Assembly: GCA_031267995.1 (NCBI GenBank)
Contig: JAIRXZ010000188.1
Span: 1-6,903, forward strand
DNA: 6,903 nucleotides
Direction: 5' to 3'
DNA from: Odoribacteraceae bacterium
Lineage (GTDB): Bacteria > Bacteroidota > Bacteroidia > Bacteroidales > Marinifilaceae
How positions within the stretch are numbered: the stretch's first letter is position 1; every line of letters begins with the position of its first letter. The position numbers and the translations under genes were made by a program. The notes beneath the pieces were generated by a model. That model was not told the DNA's origin and did not search any database. It saw only the letters and a program-made list of their open reading frames with translations. This document shows positions 1 through 5,031 of the stretch, one piece after another.

Positions 1-57
1 GCGGCATTCGTATGTGGGGTAGGGGAGGGGGAGGTCATCGCCGCCACCCTCCGGGGG
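1..57. other. Non-coding region after the superoxide dismutase gene with a G-rich tract
   Basis: No gene is visible here. The plus strand has three runs of four or five G (16-19, 22-25, 27-31), then GG at 33-34, so the dismutase transcript would carry a C-rich, nearly G-free stretch beginning about 24 nt after its stop codon. No hairpin followed by a T run is seen. A C-rich stretch could serve Rho loading, but that is inference only. Confidence 0.4.
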
Positions 58-633
58 TCAGTACCTTGCCTGGACGGCTTTCCAGTCGACGATCGCCCAG
101 AGCGCCTTCAGGTGGTCGGCGCGGCGGTTTTGGTAGTCGAGGTAGTAGGCGTGCTCCCAGACGTCGAAGCCGAGGAGCGGCCTGAGTTGCTTGGTGACGG
201 GGTTGCCGGCGTTAGGCTCCTTGACGATGGAGAGACGACCGGCGGCGTCGGCGGCCAACCATACCCAGCCCGAGCCGAAAAGGGCGACACCCTCCGCCTC
301 GAATCGCGCGCGGAAGTCGTCGAAAGTCCCGAAGGTGGCCACCAGCGCGTCGCGCAGCTTTCCCTCCTGCAGGGGGGCGCCGCCGGGCGCGAACTGGGTG
401 AAGTACAGCTCGTGGTTGAGTACCTGGCCGGCGTTGTTGAAGAGAGCGCCGTCGGAGGCGCGGACGATGGTCTCCAGGTCGGCCTCCTCGAAGGGGGTGC
501 CCGCCACCAGGTTGTTGAGGTTATTCACGTAGGCCTGCAGGTGTTTGCCGTGGTGACAGTCCACGGTGTTTTTCCCGATGACCGGTTGCAGCTCGTCCGG
601 CCGGTAAGGGAGTTTGATCAATTCTCTTTTCAT
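58..633 (-). CDS. sodB: Fe/Mn superoxide dismutase, probably cambialistic
   Basis: This 191-residue cytoplasmic enzyme converts superoxide to oxygen and hydrogen peroxide. Seen: the complete iron/manganese SOD fold in order, with the HHGKH segment at 27-31, NNAGQ at 66-70, the GSGWVWL core at 120-126 and DVWEHAYY at 157-164. By alignment from memory with E. coli SodB, the metal ligands are His27, His74, Asp157 and His161, and Tyr35 is the second-shell gateway tyrosine. The second-shell glutamine is at position 70, as in Fe-type enzymes, with Ala142 in the NAG motif where Mn enzymes place theirs. Gly155, just before the Asp ligand motif, matches the residue tied to dual metal use in the Porphyromonas gingivalis enzyme, so use of either Fe or Mn is inferred. 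Length is normal and there is no signal peptide. The ATG follows an A-rich leader with no Shine-Dalgarno sequence. It is separated from the upstream gene by 171 bp with a promoter-like box, so it is probably its own transcription unit. The family call is secure; the metal preference is not. Confidence 0.97.
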   Translation of the reverse strand: MKRELIKLPYRPDELQPVIGKNTVDCHHGKHLQAYVNNLNNLVAGTPFEEADLETIVRASDGALFNNAGQVLNHELYFTQFAPGGAPLQEGKLRDALVATFGTFDDFRARFEAEGVALFGSGWVWLAADAAGRLSIVKEPNAGNPVTKQLRPLLGFDVWEHAYYLDYQNRRADHLKALWAIVDWKAVQARY

Positions 634-650
634 GGTTTTTCTTTTTTCTC
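634..650 (-). promoter_or_regulatory. A-rich translation leader of the superoxide dismutase gene
   Basis: The 17 bases just before the ATG read GAGAAAAAAGAAAAACC on the coding strand. There is no AGGAGG-like sequence. A-rich, weakly structured leaders in place of Shine-Dalgarno sites are typical of Bacteroidota, and this one supports the chosen dismutase start. The short inverted repeat TCGCC/GGCGA (666-670 with 649-653) overlaps its upstream end and could modestly affect access. Confidence 0.5.
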
Positions 651-730
651 GCCGCGCGGGGAGCGGGCGATGGGGTTTAACTTGTCGGCCGTCGAAGGCG
701 CTCGCGTCGCGCTTTCCGACCGTTCGAGGA

Positions 731-738
731 CAAATGTA
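731..738 (-). promoter_or_regulatory. Candidate Bacteroidota -7 promoter box for the superoxide dismutase gene
   Basis: On the minus strand this reads TACATTTG, a full match to the TAnnTTTG -7 element of the Bacteroidota primary sigma factor. Transcription would begin a few bases downstream, leaving a leader of roughly 90 nt before the ATG at 633. No TTTG-type -33 element is visible at the expected distance upstream, which lowers confidence. Position between the operon-end hairpins and the dismutase start fits an independent promoter. Confidence 0.5.
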
Positions 739-742
739 GGAA

Positions 743-798
743 GAATATCCGGGAGCGGCGGCACCCCGGCGGACGATATTCTCTATGCCCGGATAGAG
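743..798 (-). terminator. Two adjacent hairpins after the DUF2007 gene, candidate terminator region
   Basis: Hairpin A has perfect 6-bp arms CTCTAT (781-786) and ATAGAG (793-798) around a 6-base loop, and begins 6 nt after the DUF2007 stop codon. Hairpin B has arms GAATATC (743-749) and GATATTC (775-781), with an inner CCGGG (749-753)/CCCGG (765-769) pairing possible when the outer arms are trimmed, leaving a one-sided bulge. Neither is followed by a strong T run on the coding strand (B is followed by TTCCT), so classic intrinsic termination is weak. The location between the operon end and the dismutase promoter fits termination or RNA 3'-end stabilisation. Confidence 0.35.
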
Positions 799-804
799 CG
801 TCGC

Positions 805-1125
805 TCACTTGTAGATGCGCCTGAGGAAGGGAATCCGGGAGAACAGGCGGAACATCCGCAGCTCGAGGGGGGAGGGGCGGTAGTCCTCCTCCTCGACGTA
901 TCCCCCCTCCTCCAGCAGTTGGAAGGCGCGCTCGAAATCCTCCTGGCGCACCTGCAACTTGGCGCCGCCAATGGCGTCCGAGACAAAGGGGTTGAGCTGC
1001 GCCGTCAGCTCGTCGCGGATGAAGCAGTAGATGCCCTCCGACTCCAGGCGCCCCTGTAGGATGACCAGCTCGTGCGGGTAGATGGAGCTGATGACGGTGA
1101 CGAGGTTGTTGGCGGGATCCTCCAT
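805..1125 (-). CDS. DUF2007 domain protein (putative signal-transducing protein)
   Basis: This is a 106-residue protein with no signal peptide or membrane helix. Residues about 8-72 resemble the DUF2007 family: an initial strand (VTVISS), then YPHELVILQGRLESEGI, then a segment with conserved-looking asparagine, proline and glycines (LNPFVSDAIGG), then a strand and helix (KLQVRQEDFERAFQLL). The family is described as a putative prokaryotic signal-transducing domain with a small alpha/beta fold; its ligand and partner are not established to my knowledge. The tail (88-106) is rich in Arg/Lys and bulky hydrophobics and could form an amphipathic helix that touches membrane or a partner. The ATG lies 6 bp after the stop of the glycosidase gene, so translation is probably coupled and the gene ends the operon. 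Hairpins follow its stop codon. The family assignment is from remembered pattern, not a profile search; the biological role is unknown. Confidence 0.85.
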   Translation of the reverse strand: MEDPANNLVTVISSIYPHELVILQGRLESEGIYCFIRDELTAQLNPFVSDAIGGAKLQVRQEDFERAFQLLEEGGYVEEEDYRPSPLELRMFRLFSRIPFLRRIYK

Positions 1126-1131
1126 GCGCGG

Positions 1132-4100
1132 TCAGAAGACGATGGAGGCGAGGCGGCCGTTCACGAGGATGCCGTCGACGAGCTTCAGGTCGAACGTCAG
1201 GTCGCGCGCCGCCTTGAACGCGAGGATGCAGAGGTCGAGCGACCCCTCCAGCGGCGGGTTCCCGCCCGTGTTGACGAAGGTGGGGTACAGGGCAGTGGAA
1301 CCGTCGGCGTGGAGGCGATCGTTGGTGAAGTTTTCCAGGGCGGCGGCCTCCAGCGGGCGCGTGCCGGTGAAGATGTAGTCCTGCCGGCGGTAGGGGATGG
1401 CGAAGCTGAAGGCGTTGATGTCGCGGAGGTTTTTCCCGCTCACGCGGACTTCGATGGTCTCTCCCGCGCGGAAGCGTCGCTTGGGGACGCTGATTTCGAT
1501 GATCCCCTCCGGCCCCTCGCCGCCGCCGCCACCGCGGGCAGGCCGCGTGGCCGCCACGGAGATGTCGTAGGCGTCGATGAGGCCGTTGTCGTTGACGTCG
1601 CCGCGACTGATATAGCCGTCGAAGTCGGCGTCGCCGCGGCGGAGACCGGTGTAGTTGCGGTAGGAGGTGATGTCGTTTTCGTCGATCTTGCCGTCGTCGT
1701 TGATGTCACCGGGGAGGTAGCTTGGGGTGCCGGGCGCCTTGAAAAGGTATATCTCCCTGCCCGATCCGTAGCCGCCCACGGCGCCGGTGATGGTCAACTT
1801 CACGTAGCGCGCAACGGGGTTGTTGGCGAAGGTGAAGACTTTCGTCGAGGCGTCCCGCGCCCACTCGAAGTCGCCGGCGGGCGTCCACGCGCGGCCATCG
1901 CGACTGTAGGCGACGGATCCCTTGGTGATTGTCCCGTTGCCGGCGTTGTCGCGGGGGATGTAGTGGAGCTTGTCCAGGGTGTTGATTGTCCGCGCGTCAA
2001 TCACCAGGTCAAAGGGGAGCGCGTCGACGTTGTAGCGGGTGTGCCACAACTCCCCCTCCTCGAAGTCGACGAGGCGGCGGAGGGATCGCCCCTGACTTTC
2101 GGCGGTGGAGGTGGCTTCCATGCCCTTGATCGCGAACTCGAGGGGGTTGGCGGCGGTCGTGGCGGCGAACGTTACCCAGTCCGAGTGGCCGTCGCGGTTG
2201 ACGGCGCGCAGCTGGAAGGCGTAGTCGCTCACCGGCTCCAGGCCGTCAAAGAGGAGGAAGGTGTCGCGGATGGTGGAGAAAAGGGTGCCATTGAAGAGGA
2301 TCTCGTAAAAATCCGCGTCGCGGACGGCCTCCCAGGAGGGGGTGAGGGTGTAGGCGCCGACGTTTTCCCCGCTGACGGCCGCTCCGCGCGGGGGGGCGAG
2401 GTGGCCGGAGGTTACGCGCGAACGATCCGCGGGGTGGAAGATGAAGCCGTCGACGGTGAGGGTCAGCCGCTCCAGCGTGACGTCGACGGCGCGAGCTTTC
2501 ACCAGCAGCAGGGGGTTCTTCACCACACTGATCTTCTCGAAGTCGCTCCCCGGCGTGGCAAAGCGGTTCAGTTCGGGTGCGGGGTGGTAGAGGAAGATGT
2601 TCTCCCCGGCTTCAAACTCCTCCTCCGTCCGCGCTTCGACGAGGCGGACGCGCCGATTGCCCGCGCGGAGGGCAACTTTCCGGGGCTTTGCCGTGACGTT
2701 GATCCGAAATTCCGTCACCTTCTCTTTGACGAATCCCGCGTACTCCCCGACTGTCGGGTGCGCGGTGACGACGAGGCGACCTTTCCCGTCCTCCGCGTAC
2801 TCCACGCGGGTGGAGACGCCTTGCCCCGACAGGTAGGCGGTGGACGCGCCGTCGTCATCGCGCTCCTCGATGGCGTTGCGCCCCAGCGGGTAGAGTTCGT
2901 AGGTGCGGAAGGCGTAGTCGCGCTCGCGGGCGTTGTTGTGCGGGCGGGTGATGGGGATGATTGCCCCCTCTTTCACGAATAACGGCAGCTTCCACAGCGG
3001 CGCCGGGAAGTTGTTAATGACGCGGCCGCCCTCGTACCGCTCGCCGGTGAAGTAGTCGATCCAGGCGCCGACGGGGAGGTAGATGCCGTCGCGATGGTCG
3101 TTCCCGTGCTCGTCGGGACGCGTGGCCTGGTAGATGGGCGCCACCAGGAAATTCTCCCCGTAGAGGAATTGGTAGCGCGTCGCCCTCCCCAGCGTGAAGG
3201 GGTTGGGATCCTCCAGGAAGGTCGCCCGCACCATCGGCAGCCCGTCGACGGCTTCCCGCGCGACCCCGTAGGCGTAGGGCATCAGCATCGACTTTAGCTT
3301 GAGGTACCACCTGTTGATGGACGCGGCCGGCTCGCCGAGGGCGTGCGGGTATTTTTCGTTGGCGCCCCACCCGTCCATGTTCAGCTGCGCGGGGGTGAAG
3401 GTTTTCCATTGGAAATCGCGCGTGTTGACGACCGGGTTCTTTCCCCCGAAGATCCCGTCCATGTCCGAGAAGATGTTCGGCTGACCGGACAACCCCGCCC
3501 CGATGTAGGTGGGGAGGTGAAAGCGGATGTACTCCCACGTCCCGCCCGTTTGGTCGCCCGTCCAGGCGCCGGCGTATCGCTGCGTGCCCGCCCATCCGTC
3601 CAGCGTGATGATGAAGGGGCGGCAATCCCCCCCGTAGTAGCTCATCACGCGGGCGGCGTTGGCAATGCCGTTGAGGCCGAAGGAGTAGCCACTGCCTACC
3701 CACGCCACGTCCGTCTTCAACACGCGGACGCCGGCGTCGCGCACCTCCTTCACCAGGTCGCGCTGGAGGAGGGGGGCGATGTCGGTGCGGGGATGGAGGT
3801 CGGACTGCGTCCAGAGGCCGATTTCTACCCCCCGCTCGCGGGCGTACTCCCCGAAGTGCGCGAGGTTGGCCACGTTCCCGTCCAGCGTCTCCTCCCGCCC
3901 GTAGCCGGCGCCGTAGCCGTCATTGGGGAGGATCCAGCCCAGCGGCATGTCGTGTCGGGCGTAGCGATCGACAACCGCCCGCGCCGAGAATTGGTAGCCC
4001 GCTCCCTCGCCGTTCAGCGACTCCCGCGTGCCGCCGTTGTCCTTCTGGCTCTCCCGGTAACGCTTGCCGTCCTCGAAGAGGATGCCCCCCTCGTCCTCCA

Positions 4101-5004
4101 GCCAGAAGTCGCGGTTGTAGGCGTTCAGGTGCCCCTGGTAGAAGCCGAATTTGGGGAGCAACACGGGGCGACCCGTCAGCTGGTAGTAGATCCCCAGCAG
4201 GTTGACGGGTTGTTGGTCGATGCCGATGAAGATATCGATGTGCCCCGTTTCGTGGCTGAGGCGCGTCACCCCCGGCTCCGTGGCGCCGAAGTCGTACCGC
4301 CCCCGGCGGAAGGTGTGCCACAGGACGGCGTACCCGCCCGTCGACCAGTAGAAGGGCGCCGGCGAGGCTACCCCTCCGTCTGTCCAGCTGTTCTGGTTTT
4401 CTATTGCGATGGCGCGTCCCTTGTGGGAGAAGCGGCCGTTTTGCACCCCGCCGCCGTAGAAAAATTCGTCGGGGCGCTCGCGCCAGCGAAGCGTTACCCT
4501 GCCCTCCTCCAGCAGCGGCGGGGATAGCTCCTCTATGGCTGTCGCGCCGGTGGATGTTGATAGGATTGTCATCAGGCCGCTCCCTTTGTGGAAGCGCACC
4601 TCCATGCTTGTTGTCCGGGCGACGAGCGATGTCCCGTCGTCCTCCACCTCCACCTTCGACACGGGGCGACGGGGGGCGTCGGCGAGGATCCGCGCCGGCG
4701 GGGTTGCCTCCAGCTCTCCGGGGAGGCCGCCCGCGTCGTCGCGGAAGAGGCGCACCACGTTGTCGCCGAAGAAGTCCAGCGTCACCAGGCGACCACCGGA
4801 CAGCGTTACTTCTGCCGTGGTGCTGTTGATTTTTCTTACTCCCGTGGCGGCGAGAGGGGCTTTTGTCGTGGCGAGGGAATCCCCCGTCGCCCCGGGCATC
4901 TCCATGATTACCGCGGGAGAGCCTGCCCCCGTTCCCACCCCGACGGCGGTCAACTGAACGACCGTCAGCGCGGCCGCGAAACAAAAAATCTTCTTCATGA
5001 TCAT
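1132..5004 (-). CDS. Exported modular GH31 glycoside hydrolase with dockerin and cohesin-like modules; likely alpha-N-acetylgalactosaminidase type
   Basis: This 1290-residue protein has an N-terminal signal peptide (MKKIF, then a hydrophobic stretch to about residue 28) with no lipobox, so export to periplasm or outside is inferred. Domains by eye: N-terminal beta-sandwich about 55-275; GH31 barrel about 280-625; C-terminal beta domains including a DUF5110-like region about 700-770; FN3 about 869-952; CBM32/discoidin-like about 957-1091; dockerin 1099-1154; a five-glycine linker 1158-1162; cohesin-like module about 1166-1290. The likely nucleophile is Asp432 in KTDVAWVGSGYSFGLN and the likely acid/base is Asp484 in WTGDQTGGTW. 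GH31 enzymes are retaining alpha-glycosidases. The KTDVAW motif, the large accessory set and the segment around 801-855 resemble, from memory, the GH31 alpha-N-acetylgalactosaminidases of gut bacteria, so glycans with terminal alpha-GalNAc are the favoured substrate; alpha-xylosidase or alpha-glucosidase activity is the alternative. No type IX secretion C-terminal domain is recognisable. Two start codons (5004 and 4998) are two codons apart; the second gives a typical MKK start. The gene lies 27 bp after the MutS-like gene and 6 bp before the DUF2007 gene. Confidence 0.95.
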   Translation of the reverse strand: MIMKKIFCFAAALTVVQLTAVGVGTGAGSPAVIMEMPGATGDSLATTKAPLAATGVRKINSTTAEVTLSGGRLVTLDFFGDNVVRLFRDDAGGLPGELEATPPARILADAPRRPVSKVEVEDDGTSLVARTTSMEVRFHKGSGLMTILSTSTGATAIEELSPPLLEEGRVTLRWRERPDEFFYGGGVQNGRFSHKGRAIAIENQNSWTDGGVASPAPFYWSTGGYAVLWHTFRRGRYDFGATEPGVTRLSHETGHIDIFIGIDQQPVNLLGIYYQLTGRPVLLPKFGFYQGHLNAYNRDFWLEDEGGILFEDGKRYRESQKDNGGTRESLNGEGAGYQFSARAVVDRYARHDMPLGWILPNDGYGAGYGREETLDGNVANLAHFGEYARERGVEIGLWTQSDLHPRTDIAPLLQRDLVKEVRDAGVRVLKTDVAWVGSGYSFGLNGIANAARVMSYYGGDCRPFIITLDGWAGTQRYAGAWTGDQTGGTWEYIRFHLPTYIGAGLSGQPNIFSDMDGIFGGKNPVVNTRDFQWKTFTPAQLNMDGWGANEKYPHALGEPAASINRWYLKLKSMLMPYAYGVAREAVDGLPMVRATFLEDPNPFTLGRATRYQFLYGENFLVAPIYQATRPDEHGNDHRDGIYLPVGAWIDYFTGERYEGGRVINNFPAPLWKLPLFVKEGAIIPITRPHNNARERDYAFRTYELYPLGRNAIEERDDDGASTAYLSGQGVSTRVEYAEDGKGRLVVTAHPTVGEYAGFVKEKVTEFRINVTAKPRKVALRAGNRRVRLVEARTEEEFEAGENIFLYHPAPELNRFATPGSDFEKISVVKNPLLLVKARAVDVTLERLTLTVDGFIFHPADRSRVTSGHLAPPRGAAVSGENVGAYTLTPSWEAVRDADFYEILFNGTLFSTIRDTFLLFDGLEPVSDYAFQLRAVNRDGHSDWVTFAATTAANPLEFAIKGMEATSTAESQGRSLRRLVDFEEGELWHTRYNVDALPFDLVIDARTINTLDKLHYIPRDNAGNGTITKGSVAYSRDGRAWTPAGDFEWARDASTKVFTFANNPVARYVKLTITGAVGGYGSGREIYLFKAPGTPSYLPGDINDDGKIDENDITSYRNYTGLRRGDADFDGYISRGDVNDNGLIDAYDISVAATRPARGGGGGEGPEGIIEISVPKRRFRAGETIEVRVSGKNLRDINAFSFAIPYRRQDYIFTGTRPLEAAALENFTNDRLHADGSTALYPTFVNTGGNPPLEGSLDLCILAFKAARDLTFDLKLVDGILVNGRLASIVF

Positions 5005-5031
5005 GCGTGTAAGCGTTAATCGGCCACCTCG

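Noticed and set aside
649..670. TCGCC/GGCGA inverted repeat in the dismutase leader as a riboswitch or terminator
   Set aside because: Only five base pairs with a 12-base loop and no conserved core; too weak to call beyond a note on the leader.
112..1059. A 315-codon plus-strand frame covering the dismutase and the intergenic spacer
   Set aside because: It is antisense to two well-supported genes and its translation shows no domain; the spacer is better explained by hairpins and a promoter box.
1519..1533. Short GGC codon repeat as a possible microsatellite or regulatory repeat
   Set aside because: It encodes the five-glycine linker between the dockerin and the cohesin-like module, which explains it.
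1072..2982. A 636-codon open frame on the plus strand, opposite the C-terminal half of the glycosidase
   Set aside because: Its translation is low-complexity, rich in Val, Gly, Asp and Glu, with no domain pattern, and lies antisense to a gene with clear domains. Long antisense frames are expected in GC-rich DNA.
3343..4527. A 394-codon open frame on the plus strand opposite the GH31 barrel
   Set aside because: It mirrors the catalytic region, its composition is Val/Arg/Pro-heavy, and it has no recognisable motif or start context.
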